A DNA stretch of 64,000 nt from G965199725 sp965199725. GTDB lineage: Bacteria > Pseudomonadota > Gammaproteobacteria > Nitrosococcales > Methylophagaceae. The DNA lies in contig OZ241321.1 of the NCBI GenBank assembly GCA_965199725.1, positions 62,001-126,000 on the forward strand, read 5' to 3'. The notes under the pieces were generated by a model. That model did not search any database. It was not told where the DNA came from and saw only the letters and a program-made list of their open reading frames with translations. This document shows, piece by piece, positions 18,904 through 27,355 of this stretch (positions within the stretch are counted from its first letter, which is position 1; the number at the start of each line of letters is the position of its first letter). A program made the translations under genes and the position numbers.

Positions 18904-19590
18904 ATGGTGACTCGTCAACATCTACTTTGCAAACAGTTACAGGTTTCGTTTAATGATTCTGCGCTGTTAAAGCAGGCATTAACTCATCGTAGTGCTGGTA
19001 GCGGTAACAATGAACGCTTAGAGTACCTGGGCGATGCCGTTTTAAATTTTGTTATTGCAGATGCGCTTTTTTGTGCTTTTCCACAGGCAAAAGAAGGCAA
19101 ATTAACGCAATTACGGGCGTCACTGGTTAAAGGGGCTACATTGGCTGAAATTGCTCGGAAGTTACATTTGGGCGATGTATTGATTCTTGGTCCTGGTGAA
19201 CTGAAGAGCAGCGGATATTATCGTGAGTCCATTTTGGTCGATGCACTTGAATCTTTGATTGGGGCAATCTATTTAGATAGTGGCATGGAGTCAGTAAGGC
19301 TGGTCATCATGAGGCTATTTGACGAAAGGTTGAATGTAATTGATGTGGATGAGAATATGAAAGACGCTAAAACACGATTACAGGAATTATTGCAAAGCAA
19401 ACAGCAGCCATTACCCATTTATAGCATACGTGAGATTAAAGGCGATACCAACCAACCTGTTTTTGAGGCGTCATGTCAAATCACCTTGCTAAATAAGGAG
19501 ACGGTAGCGCAGGGCTTAAGCCATCGTAAAGCTGAGCAAAAAGCAGCTGCACATGCTTTGGCACTACTGGGCATTATTGATGACAGATAG
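18904..19590 (+). CDS. rnc: Ribonuclease III
   Basis: Double-strand-specific RNase (228 aa) for rRNA and mRNA processing. The signature NERLEYLGDAVLNF (about residue 35) holds the metal-binding Glu/Asp; the second acidic cluster is in VDALESLIGAIYLDSG (about 108). A C-terminal double-stranded RNA-binding domain (about 152-226) ends in HRKAEQKAAAHAL. The stop overlaps the start of era by 11 bp. Confidence 0.96.
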   Translation: MVTRQHLLCKQLQVSFNDSALLKQALTHRSAGSGNNERLEYLGDAVLNFVIADALFCAFPQAKEGKLTQLRASLVKGATLAEIARKLHLGDVLILGPGELKSSGYYRESILVDALESLIGAIYLDSGMESVRLVIMRLFDERLNVIDVDENMKDAKTRLQELLQSKQQPLPIYSIREIKGDTNQPVFEASCQITLLNKETVAQGLSHRKAEQKAAAHALALLGIIDDR

Positions 19591-20482
19591 CGGTTTTAAG
19601 TCGGGCTATGTTGCCATTATTGGCAGACCCAATGTTGGGAAATCGACATTAATTAACCGTATTCTGGCGCAAAAACTTTGTATTACATCACGACGACCAC
19701 AAACAACCCGTCACCGTATTTTAGGGATTAAAAATACTGACAACAGCCAACTGATTTATGTTGACACGCCTGGTATTAATACCAATGATAAACGAGCAAT
19801 AAATCGTTACATGAACCGTGCGGCAGTTTTGTCAATTGATAATGTTGATGTGATTCTGTTTATGATTGATGGCATTAAATGGACTGGCGATGATCAGCGT
19901 GTGCTGGGCAGACTAGCGCAACATGCTGATGCACCAGTTATTTTAGTTATCAATAAAATTGATACGCTTGCTGATAAAAATGTGCTGTTGCCCCAGATTA
20001 ACCGGCTGGCAAGCGCATTTAATTTTGCCAGTATTGTGCCTGTTTCGGCGCGCAAAGGTTTTCATATTGACAGGCTAGAAATCAATATAATCAACCTGAT
20101 GCCGTTAGGCGTACCAATTTTTCCATACGATCAGTTTACTGACAGGAGCACACGTTTTTTAGCTGCTGAATTAGTAAGGGAAAAATTATTTCGCTATTTG
20201 GGTCAGGAGCTACCTTATTCGCTCACTGTTGATATTGAGCAATTTGCTGATGAACAAACCATATACCGTATTGATGCAGCAATTTATGTTGAACGCAACA
20301 GTCAAAAAGCAATTGTAATTGGCAAAAAAGGCCAATTATTAAAAACAATTGGTAGAGAAGCTAGGCTTGATATGCAGCGTCTATTTGCCCGCAAAGTATT
20401 TTTGTGCTTATGGGTTAGGGTATATGCCAGTTGGCGTGATGATGAACGTATGTTAAAAAGTATGGGTTACGATAATCAATGA
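19580..20482 (+). CDS. era: GTPase Era
   Basis: 16S rRNA-binding assembly GTPase (300 aa). G1 GRPNVGKSTL (about residue 15), G3 DTPGI (about 62) and G4 NKID (about 124) are visible. The C-terminal KH domain carries IVIGKKGQLLKTIGREAR (about 237-254). I place the start at ATG 19580 (MTDSGFKSGYVAIIG), inside the end of rnc, as is usual for the rnc-era pair; an upstream in-frame start at 19553 would only read rnc sequence. Confidence 0.96.
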   Translation: MTDSGFKSGYVAIIGRPNVGKSTLINRILAQKLCITSRRPQTTRHRILGIKNTDNSQLIYVDTPGINTNDKRAINRYMNRAAVLSIDNVDVILFMIDGIKWTGDDQRVLGRLAQHADAPVILVINKIDTLADKNVLLPQINRLASAFNFASIVPVSARKGFHIDRLEINIINLMPLGVPIFPYDQFTDRSTRFLAAELVREKLFRYLGQELPYSLTVDIEQFADEQTIYRIDAAIYVERNSQKAIVIGKKGQLLKTIGREARLDMQRLFARKVFLCLWVRVYASWRDDERMLKSMGYDNQ

Positions 20483-20495
20483 TAGGGTTGGTAGT

Positions 20496-21218
20496 ATGCA
20501 TGTAGCTCTTACGCCTGCGTTTGTATTGCACAGAAAGTCTTACCGTGAGAATAGTGCTTTGCTTGATGTATTTACTAGGCAGTCAGGCCGTATTCGCCTG
20601 CTTGCCAAAGGTGTGCGTAATAAAAGGGACAGTCAATCTGGGTTATTGCAATTGTATCAGCCCTTATTGATATCGTGGGCTGGGCGTGGTGAACTTTATA
20701 CCATGACAGCAGTAGAAAGCGATGCACCGCGTTATCTTCTGCATGCCAAATCAGCATTATGCGGTCTTTATATCAACGAATTAGTAGTCAAATTATTGCC
20801 ATTGGCTGAAGCCGATCCAGCTTTATTTGTAGCTTATCAATCAGCATTAGTTGGACTCCAGCAGAAAGATAACACAGAGATTGTGTTACGCTTATTTGAA
20901 AAGCGCCTGTTAACCTGTCTAGGTTATGGTCTGGTAATTGACAGGGTTGCCAGTACTAATATGCTGATAGATAGCCAGTCACGTTACAGTTATCAACCAG
21001 GTTTGGGCTTAATACACTGGCAACAGGGGCAGCAGGTACGATCAATTTCGGGGCGCAGTTTGCAACATTTATTAACGGAGCGTGATTTTGATGATCATAG
21101 CTTAGGAGAAATAAAACACTTAATGCGTATAGTGATAAAGTCATGTCTAGGCGATAAAATTTTACAAAGTCGGCAATTGTTTGCCCAGTCAAAAGGTTAT
21201 GCTGGCGGCGAAAAGTAA
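20496..21218 (+). CDS. recO: DNA repair protein RecO
   Basis: A 240-aa RecF-pathway mediator that loads RecA with RecR. It has the N-terminal OB fold (AFVLHRKSYRENSALLDVFTRQSGRIRLLAKGVR split over residues 5-40) and the helical region with LCGLYINELVVKLLP. The Cys-type zinc ligands found in some RecO proteins are not evident. Its stop overlaps the pdxJ ATG by one base. Confidence 0.93.
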   Translation: MHVALTPAFVLHRKSYRENSALLDVFTRQSGRIRLLAKGVRNKRDSQSGLLQLYQPLLISWAGRGELYTMTAVESDAPRYLLHAKSALCGLYINELVVKLLPLAEADPALFVAYQSALVGLQQKDNTEIVLRLFEKRLLTCLGYGLVIDRVASTNMLIDSQSRYSYQPGLGLIHWQQGQQVRSISGRSLQHLLTERDFDDHSLGEIKHLMRIVIKSCLGDKILQSRQLFAQSKGYAGGEK

Positions 21219-21949
21219 TGAATATTTTGTTGGGCGTTAATATTGATCATGTGGCAACGCTGCGGCAGGCACGTGGTACCCGCTACCCTGATCCTCTGCA
21301 GGCTGCTATTGAGGCAGAACAGGCAGGTGCGGATGCTATCACCGTGCATTTGCGTGAAGATCGGCGGCATATTCAGGAACGGGATGTAGCCATGTTGATG
21401 GCTGTTGTGCACACCAAAATAAATTTGGAAATGGCAGCGACCGATGAGATGTTGGCGATAGCAGAAAAATACCAACCCGCTAACTGCTGTCTGGTGCCAG
21501 AAAAACGTGAAGAATTGACTACAGAAGGCGGGCTGGATGTAGCAAGGCAATTAGATAAGATGGCACTATGTTGTCAAAAACTGTCAGCGGCAGGGGTGAC
21601 GGTATCATTATTTATTGATCCTGATGTCAGGCAGATAGAGGCAGCCGCAGCGTCTGGTGCACCTGTTATAGAGTTACATACTGGGCGTTATGCTGATGCT
21701 ACGAGCGAGAAAAAAGCTACTCATGAATTACAGACAATTATCAGTGCAGTGGCACATGGCCGACGTTTAGGTTTGCAGGTTAATGCTGGCCATGGCTTGA
21801 ATTACCATAATGTCAGCCAGATTGCAGGTATTGCTGATATTGTTGAGCTTAATATCGGTCACGCGATTATCGCCCGTGCACTTTTTACTGGTATGCAATC
21901 AGCGGTGCGTGCTATGAAACAATTGATGGTGGACGCACGACGAGGATGA
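21218..21949 (+). CDS. pdxJ: Pyridoxine 5'-phosphate synthase
   Basis: Condenses 1-deoxy-xylulose 5-phosphate with 3-amino-2-oxopropyl phosphate in vitamin B6 synthesis. The 243-aa TIM barrel shows GVNIDHVATLRQARGTRYPDP at the N-terminus, HLREDRRHI (about 45), LVPEKREELTTEGGLDV (about 92) and GHGLNYHNV (about 190), all family signatures. It overlaps recO by 1 bp and acpS by 4 bp. Confidence 0.97.
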   Translation: MNILLGVNIDHVATLRQARGTRYPDPLQAAIEAEQAGADAITVHLREDRRHIQERDVAMLMAVVHTKINLEMAATDEMLAIAEKYQPANCCLVPEKREELTTEGGLDVARQLDKMALCCQKLSAAGVTVSLFIDPDVRQIEAAAASGAPVIELHTGRYADATSEKKATHELQTIISAVAHGRRLGLQVNAGHGLNYHNVSQIAGIADIVELNIGHAIIARALFTGMQSAVRAMKQLMVDARRG

Positions 21950-22350
21950 TTGTGGGTATTGGTACAGATTTGGTTCATATTCCGCGCATGCAGAGTATGT
22001 TTATAAGATATGGCCATAAGGTTGCACTCAGAGTACTGCATGATAATGAATTAATGCTATTTCAAACAACCATAAAGCCTGCCGCTTTTCTGGCCAAGCG
22101 TTTTGCCGCTAAAGAGGCAACCGCTAAAGCATTAGGTACTGGTTTTAGTGAGGGATTGAGTTTACGTGATATTATGGTAAGAAATAACAGGCAAGGCAAG
22201 CCTGAGTTGCATTTTTTCGGGCAGGCTCGTCATTTGGCAAGCCAACTACATGTTGACTATAGCATGATTAGTTTAACCGATGACGGTGACTATGCGTTAG
22301 CGTACGTTACTTTAGTGGAACTTCAAAAAAATGAACTATCCGACGATTGA
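21946..22350 (+). CDS. acpS: Holo-[acyl-carrier-protein] synthase
   Basis: Phosphopantetheinyl transferase activating ACP (134 aa). Mg2+/CoA-binding motifs GIGTDLVHIPRM (residues 4-15) and FAAKEATAKALGTGF (about 52-66) are intact. It ends in a slightly long tail (LVELQKNELSDD) that overlaps the next gene by 20 bp. The pdxJ-acpS-cysM order is seen in several gammaproteobacteria. Confidence 0.95.
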   Translation: MIVGIGTDLVHIPRMQSMFIRYGHKVALRVLHDNELMLFQTTIKPAAFLAKRFAAKEATAKALGTGFSEGLSLRDIMVRNNRQGKPELHFFGQARHLASQLHVDYSMISLTDDGDYALAYVTLVELQKNELSDD

Positions 22351-23215
22351 TAGCTTTATTGGCAATACGCCACTGGTTAAATTACAGCGCTTACCAGGAA
22401 AAACAAGCAATACGTTGTTGGTGAAGCTAGAAGGTAATAATCCAGCAGGATCAGTTAAAGACAGACCCGTTATCAGTATGATTAGTCGTGCACAGGCGCG
22501 CGGTGACATTAAACCCGGTACTAGGCTGATTGAGGCAACTAGTGGCAATACTGGCATTGCCCTTGCCATGGTCGCGGCTGCGCTTAAGTATCACATGACT
22601 TTGATTATGCCCCGCAATATGAGTATGGAAAGGCGAGCATCAATGCGTGCCTATGGTGCTGATATTGTGCTTGTCGATGATATGGAAACCGCGCGTGATT
22701 TAGCCTTTGATATGCAAAAGCAAGGCAAAGGCAAGGTGCTTAATCAATTCGGCAATACTGACAATCCACTTGCACATTACCAGACTACTGGCCCTGAAAT
22801 TTGGCGCGATACCCAGGGTAAAGTGACCCACTTTGTCAGTGCAATGGGTACTACTGGTACTATCATGGGGGTATCTCGTTACTTAAAAGAGCGTAATCAG
22901 GCTATTCAGATTGTTGGCGTGGAGCCAGCAGAGGGCGCAAGTATTCCGGGTATTCGCCGCTGGCAGCCACAATACCTACCTACCATTTTTGAGCCAGAGC
23001 GTGTTGATACCAAGATTGAAATGGAGCAGGTTCTGGCCGAACAGACTATGCTTAGGTTAGCAGCTGAAGAGGGTGTATTTTGTGGCGCCTCCGCTGGTGG
23101 TGCGGTTGCTGCAGCGTTGGCACTATCAGCTACCGTTGATAATGCGGTGATTGTCAGCATTATTTGTGATCGCGGCGATCGTTATATATCAACTGGGGTA
23201 TTTCCGGCAACATAA
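22331..23215 (+). CDS. cysM: Cysteine synthase B
   Basis: PLP-dependent O-acetylserine (or O-phosphoserine/thiosulfate) sulfhydrylase of 294 aa. The PLP lysine lies in GNNPAGSVKDRPV (Lys about residue 43), the substrate loop in EATSGNTGIALA (about 69), and the phosphate-binding loop in SAMGTTGTIMGV (about 175). The sequence is closer to CysM than CysK (EGNNPAGSVKDR, GVEPAEGASIPGIRRW). It is the last gene of the lepA-to-cysM run. Confidence 0.93.
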   Translation: MNYPTIDSFIGNTPLVKLQRLPGKTSNTLLVKLEGNNPAGSVKDRPVISMISRAQARGDIKPGTRLIEATSGNTGIALAMVAAALKYHMTLIMPRNMSMERRASMRAYGADIVLVDDMETARDLAFDMQKQGKGKVLNQFGNTDNPLAHYQTTGPEIWRDTQGKVTHFVSAMGTTGTIMGVSRYLKERNQAIQIVGVEPAEGASIPGIRRWQPQYLPTIFEPERVDTKIEMEQVLAEQTMLRLAAEEGVFCGASAGGAVAAALALSATVDNAVIVSIICDRGDRYISTGVFPAT

Positions 23216-23264
23216 CTTAGCAGCTATGATCAAAGATCATCAGACACTTAATATTTATTCTGCT

Positions 23265-23626
23265 TTATTCTGCGCGGTTGTGCATAAAATTAGCCGTCTT
23301 GATAAAAGCGGTCATTAACTGGTTGGTAAATAACAGCTCTAAGTCTATTTTTTTCAATGCCTGCGCCATACAATATGACCATTGGGTGGTCCCGCGCTCC
23401 TCAATGCCAATGGAAAAAGGCATGTGTCGCATCCGTAGACGAGGGCGGTCATATTTTATGATGCGGGTGCGCTCAGCCAGCCACTTAAAAACAGGCATAG
23501 CGCGCGAATTACCTGTGTCTGTGGGCTGTCAGTCATGATTTTATAAAAAGTTGACATAATTGACGAACCGCTTTTTTCGCCACCAATGCGCTCATGAAGT
23601 GCATTTATAGCTGATGCGTGTAGCAT
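23265..23626 (-). pseudogene. Truncated hemoglobin (group 2, YjbI-like) pseudogene
   Basis: On the minus strand from ATG 23624-23626 one frame reads LHERIGGEKSGSSIMSTFYKIM, then LFLSGWLSAPAS and a stop. The adjacent frame continues IIKYDRPRLRMRHMPFSIG and ends with FIKTANFMHNRAE. Together these match the order of a group-2 truncated hemoglobin. A frameshift lies around 23465-23490, and about 12 residues normally present between the AIRALH and LFLSGW segments are missing. Remnant of an oxygen/NO-binding globin. It occupies most of the 520-bp cysM-fae gap. Confidence 0.65.
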
Positions 23627-23735
23627 CTAATATGAAATCAATTGTTAAATTATAATTGAGTTTAATAGCGATGCTTGCTACATAGGACAGAGATCAGGAT
23701 AATAGCAATTTTGCTTAACTTTTAGAGGGTTTTTT

Positions 23736-24284
23736 ATGAGTGATAAAATTGTGATGCGTACAGGAGAGTGCCTGCTCGCTGGCGGTCCTGCATTTACAGC
23801 GGCTGAACCAGAAGTCATTATTGGTGAATTAGATGGTCCCTTTGGTACAGCCTTTGCTAATCTTCTTGGTGACCAAGTGCAAGGTCATTCGCGCGTACTA
23901 GCCTTGATGAATACAGATATGATGGTAAAACCAGCGACTATTATGGTCAGCAAGGTGACGGTTAAGAAAAATGCCTACACCACTATTTTGATGGGCACAG
24001 TACAAGGCGCTATCGCTAATGGGGTACTTGATGCAGTGCGGGGCGGTACTATTCCAAAAGACAAAGCCAACGATTTAGGCATTATCTGCTCAGTATGGCT
24101 TAACCCACGAATCATCACGGTTGATAATTTAGATCATGAAGCATTATTTAATATTCATCGTGAAGCTACCCGCAGGGCGATTGAAAAAGCAATGAACAAT
24201 GAACCCAGCATTGATTATCTATTAGAAAATCAGGATAAACTGGTGCATAAGTATTACCAAAACGCACTGGACGCCAAAAAATAA
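23736..24284 (+). CDS. fae: Formaldehyde-activating enzyme
   Basis: Catalyses condensation of formaldehyde with tetrahydromethanopterin, the entry step of H4MPT-dependent C1 oxidation in the cytoplasm of methylotrophs. The 182-aa protein covers the whole family: AEPEVIIGELDGPFGTAFANL, then GHSRVLALMNTDMMVKPATIMVSKV (about 50-74), with the conserved His of the active site in QGHSR. A good ribosome-binding site (GAGGG) lies 8 bp before ATG. The gene is monocistronic, between two pseudogenes; other H4MPT genes are not in the window. Confidence 0.95.
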   Translation: MSDKIVMRTGECLLAGGPAFTAAEPEVIIGELDGPFGTAFANLLGDQVQGHSRVLALMNTDMMVKPATIMVSKVTVKKNAYTTILMGTVQGAIANGVLDAVRGGTIPKDKANDLGIICSVWLNPRIITVDNLDHEALFNIHREATRRAIEKAMNNEPSIDYLLENQDKLVHKYYQNALDAKK

Positions 24285-24321
24285 GCAGGTTATCCAAATT
24301 AAGCAGTCCTGTGATTCAGGT

Positions 24322-24336
24322 TAGCCGTTCGGGCTA
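24322..24336 (+). terminator. Weak hairpin after fae
   Basis: A 5-bp stem TAGCC/GGCTA with loop GTTCG, 38 bp after the fae stop and followed only by a mixed TTGT tract. Possibly the fae 3' end signal. The remainder of 24340-24610 shows no gene I can support. Confidence 0.25.
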
Positions 24337-24615
24337 TTGTAAAAGGTGTTGCATGGTTTGCTAGAATATAAATTTTAAGTGGGTGCTTCACCTTCAAGTC
24401 TCTAGCATCACTAAACCACCCCGTCATTTATTTGCGGCGATCTTGCAACTTTTACATAGTATCAATTACTATAACTATTGGCTTAGTGGATCTGGCACAG
24501 ATTGCTAATCATTATTTTGGTAAGTTGCTTCAGTCATACAGATCTAGGTAGAGATTAGACTGCTTTTATATGAAAGTTAAGATATGAGGGAGAGGCAGGC
24601 TTAGCAATAATATGA

Positions 24616-25042
24616 ATGGTAACAAAGCACAAAGCAAGAAGAGAAGCAGGGGTTGCCTTAATTAAACTCTTAATTGTGATTGCCATTGTCTTGCCCAGCC
24701 TACCAGTAATATATGGACAAAGCTGAATTTACTGAGTACATTATAGCGATAGATACTTTTAAAGCGGGTGTTGATTTCTGTTGCTGCACTTTTGCAAGAC
24801 CCAGTAGAAAATTGCACTCAATGGGCTCAGAGATGTTAAGAGATATGCTTAATTCCGCTAGTAAGCTCCCTAGTTTTTACAACCGCAAGGAAATAGAACA
24901 GCATGCCAGATACGATACTTATCATAAATGCATGTTAGCACTTGGAATTTCACTACTTATGCGTTCCAGGGTACGTATACTGATAAGCGGTTTGTCTGGA
25001 AAGTCAATGTCTTGCTTAGTCGTTGCTTATAACACGCTATAG
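24616..25042 (+). pseudogene. Type IV pilin-like remnant
   Basis: From ATG 24616 the frame reads MVTKHKARREAG followed by VALIKLLIVIAIVLPSLPVIY and a stop at 24709-24711. A short basic leader ending in Gly plus this hydrophobic stretch is the prepilin class III signal, but the conserved Glu at +5 is Lys. The next frame continues AEFTEYIIAIDTFKAGVDFC, like the helix of pilins after the AxPAYQ-type segment. The downstream part is unrecognisable. Interpretation as a frameshifted pilin is inference. Confidence 0.4.
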
Positions 25043-25056
25043 TCATTTGCTGTATT

Positions 25057-25133
25057 CGGAGCATGGCGCAGTCTGGTAGCGCACTCGTCTGGGGGACGAG
25101 AGGTCGCAGGTTCAAATCCCGCTGTTCCGACCA
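25057..25133 (+). tRNA. tRNA-Pro (anticodon GGG)
   Basis: A 77-nt cloverleaf including encoded CCA: acceptor CGGAGCA pairs with TGTTCCG, anticodon stem CTCGT/ACGAG with loop CTGGGGG, and T arm GCAGG/CCCGC with TTCAAAT. Its 3' half is the attachment site of the adjacent integrated element and is duplicated at 31738-31786; the intact gene remains at the left end. Confidence 0.97.
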
Positions 25134-25136
25134 ATA
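25088..25136 (+). repeat. attL: 49-bp direct repeat within tRNA-Pro
   Basis: The repeat starts at TCTGGGGGACGAG in the tRNA anticodon loop, runs through the CCA end and three bases beyond. The identical sequence recurs at 31738-31786; flanking bases differ on both sides. Confidence 0.95.
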
Positions 25137-25205
25137 AAATCAATGACTTAGGGTTTTCTTTTTGTCTGAAAATTAAGCGCGGGGAAAAAGGCGGGGAAAA
25201 AAACC

Positions 25206-26210
25206 CTATTCTGTGGCATCCACGATGTGTTTTTTACGGTCATAAACTTTCAGCATTTTGGGGTCACGATGACCAGAGGCCTGTAGTTTGTCACCATCAA
25301 AATCAGATATGCCCGCTGCCTTTAGATCATGAAAATTAAATGGCTCAATCCCAGCCTGCTGCATGCGCTTTTTCAAGCGGGTCCACGCAGACTTAAATGC
25401 TGATGTGGTTATCCGCTGACCGCGTTTGTCATGGATAATAAATACGCTTTTTACTTGACCGCCATCGTAGTTAATGGCTTTAATCAGCCTATCTGACCAA
25501 CGGGTGATAGTGTCATTACTGCCCTTTAAGCGCTTGGTATCAAAACCCTCTTCCAATATCTGCTCGCGTCTTGCGCTTAATATCTCACTCATGCGCATAC
25601 GGCATAGGTAGGCCAGTTCCATTGCTGGGCGTAGGTATGGGCTGCCGATTACCAGATCATAGGCGATTTTATATTCCTGAGGGGTGACATAGCGTGAACG
25701 GGGTTGCTCTGGATTGCGTTTCACGACTGTGCATGGATTGGTCAGCAATGTTAAGTCGCGCTCAAGCGTCCAGTTCCATGCTGCTGATATTAGCGAGACA
25801 TCACGATTGCCAGCAACAGGTGAGCCATCCCGCGCGCGGGCATCCAGATATTTGCGAATAACACCTGCAGTGATTTGCTTTAACCTGACATCGCCAAAGC
25901 CTTTGCCGTTTTTTAACTTATAGGCAGTGATGCGGTCAATTTGTGCCAACTGAGATTTTTGGGTTGAGTATGCTTTGGCTTTAAACGTGTCAGTGTCTGT
26001 ATAATTGTGCAGTAACCACCGCAGTGTTTTTATTTGGCACTGGGTCTGCTTTTCGTATACGCGCCAGACTTCTGATACTGGTGCATCAATTGGGCACAAA
26101 ATGACAGAACGCATTGGCTGGTTAACGCCTGTGTAGATACGCCGAATGTAATGCTTGCTGCGTTTATACACATAAGGCGGTAAGTTTTCTGTTCTACGTT
26201 TTGGCGGCAT
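25206..26210 (-). CDS. int: Tyrosine recombinase/integrase of the element
   Basis: Phage-type integrase (334 aa) at the tRNA-proximal end, the usual place. Catalytic residues visible: first Arg in LCRMRMSEIL (about residue 205), Lys in TKRLKGSND, His in NFHDLKAAGISDF (about 291), His in GHRDPK (about 315) and the nucleophile Tyr in KVYDRKK (about 323). The second Arg of the R-H-R triad is Lys (HDLK), as in a subgroup of phage integrases. The N-terminus is a DNA-binding Arm-like region. It would mediate integration into the tRNA-Pro 3' end. Confidence 0.9.
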   Translation of the reverse strand: MPPKRRTENLPPYVYKRSKHYIRRIYTGVNQPMRSVILCPIDAPVSEVWRVYEKQTQCQIKTLRWLLHNYTDTDTFKAKAYSTQKSQLAQIDRITAYKLKNGKGFGDVRLKQITAGVIRKYLDARARDGSPVAGNRDVSLISAAWNWTLERDLTLLTNPCTVVKRNPEQPRSRYVTPQEYKIAYDLVIGSPYLRPAMELAYLCRMRMSEILSARREQILEEGFDTKRLKGSNDTITRWSDRLIKAINYDGGQVKSVFIIHDKRGQRITTSAFKSAWTRLKKRMQQAGIEPFNFHDLKAAGISDFDGDKLQASGHRDPKMLKVYDRKKHIVDATE

Positions 26211-26350
26211 CAGAACTCAATCTCATCTTCAACTGGATTATTTTGCAGGCTACCATTGATGCAATCAATAGTGGTAATAGGTTTGCCAGTGCGTGATAGC
26301 ATTGCGGGCACCTTGACACCGTTTGCTGATAATCTGTTTGCACCCGTCAC
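26210..26350 (-). CDS. Possible small gene directly upstream of int (excisionase position)
   Basis: A minus-strand frame of 46 residues from GTG 26350 ends with TGA overlapping the int ATG (TGATG). The C-terminal sequence (SRTGKPITTIDCINGSLQNN then PVEDEIEF) has an ordinary coding composition, and the position is where small phage excisionase genes lie. The frame stays open about 17 more codons upstream without a clear start. It overlaps on the opposite strand the 5' end of the gene at 26259, so at most one of them is real there. I do not recognise the sequence. Confidence 0.3.
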   Translation of the reverse strand: MTGANRLSANGVKVPAMLSRTGKPITTIDCINGSLQNNPVEDEIEF

Positions 26351-27266
26351 TACGCAAGCCAGCAGCCAGCGCGCAGGCGCAAGCCCTGTAGATACAGCTC
26401 ACCCCGCGCCAGATGTCCACCCCGCTGATCCGAACACCTTTAATCGCGGCAGCCTGACTGATAAAAGCGCTGGTCATCATGATATTGCAGAGGTGATTGA
26501 TGGCCAAGCAGGGCCAAGAGCGCAGGCCACCGCTAGCGGTGGCAGTGGGCTGGTATCAGCTGATGACGTTGTGCATCGCTTAAATAACATCAGAGATTGT
26601 AAGACAGGTAAACGTATCACGGTACGATTTGATGACCACTACCCACTACCAGAGGGCTGGGCGCACCCTGATACCCCGCCTGCCGATGCAGGCTATCAGG
26701 CGGGGTATTATTGGTACAATGTGTATGGCTATCCTGCAGCCCCCTCACCAGAGGCGGCGCAACAGGCTTTTTTAGCAGAGTTTAAGCGCCAAAATGGCCG
26801 CACCCATGTACAGCCTGCAGGCATCACTTATGTGACTGCCACCCAGATCACGCTGGCGATTTATGATGCGGGGGTTACCCGCCAGCATTTTTACACGACC
26901 TACTATCGTGCACAATGCTCAGCAGGCGTTATTACTGCTTATTGCCCGGCAGCGCCGCCCACTACCGTGACTACTTGGCCAACTGATGGCACTTATGAGT
27001 TAGCGATCATTGACGGTCAGTTTGCTGCTCACACATTAGACAGCGATGCCCCTGATGATGCAGGCGGTAGCAGCATTGATGTGTGTTTTGCCAAAAAAAG
27101 ACATGCCCGACTGTATGTGACTGCACATGGCGGCGCGTTACTTGTTGAAACACAGGGCCCAGGGGGTGCGCCTACTGGCGTGGCAAGAGTGTATAACAGC
27201 AATGGCAGCTTGCAGGCGGCAGGCGATGCCACCAGCGCATTTATTGCTCAGTACCTGCCCCAGTGA
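26259..27266 (+). CDS. Unrecognised element protein, 5' part doubtful
   Basis: Open frame of 335 codons from ATG 26259 (a TTG lies at 26256). The first ~95 residues are Ala/Pro/Gly/Ser-rich without a signal peptide and overlap the antisense frame before int. From about residue 100 the sequence becomes protein-like: VVHRLNNIRDCKTGKRITVRFDDHYPLPEGW, split by Tyr-rich AGYQAGYYWYNVYGYP, then THVQPAGITYVTATQITLAIYDAG. Four Cys occur in the second half. It may be the 3' part of a phage structural or tail-fibre-type gene fused to unrelated upstream DNA. No ribosome-binding site supports the listed start. Confidence 0.5.
   Translation: MQSIVVIGLPVRDSIAGTLTPFADNLFAPVTTQASSQRAGASPVDTAHPAPDVHPADPNTFNRGSLTDKSAGHHDIAEVIDGQAGPRAQATASGGSGLVSADDVVHRLNNIRDCKTGKRITVRFDDHYPLPEGWAHPDTPPADAGYQAGYYWYNVYGYPAAPSPEAAQQAFLAEFKRQNGRTHVQPAGITYVTATQITLAIYDAGVTRQHFYTTYYRAQCSAGVITAYCPAAPPTTVTTWPTDGTYELAIIDGQFAAHTLDSDAPDDAGGSSIDVCFAKKRHARLYVTAHGGALLVETQGPGGAPTGVARVYNSNGSLQAAGDATSAFIAQYLPQ
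26526..26543. repeat. 18-bp perfect palindrome
   Basis: GCCACCGCTAGCGGTGGC is self-complementary with no spacer. It lies inside the Gly/Ala-rich 5' part of the frame at 26259 and could be a recombinase or repressor site, or the junction of the suspected chimera. Confidence 0.5.
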
Positions 27267-27355
27267 GTGGATAATGGCACAACGTAAGGCTATTCAAGTA
27301 AAATCATAGCGCTTATACTGGCACAAGCTATTGTGGCAAGTACAGGAGCGGTGCA

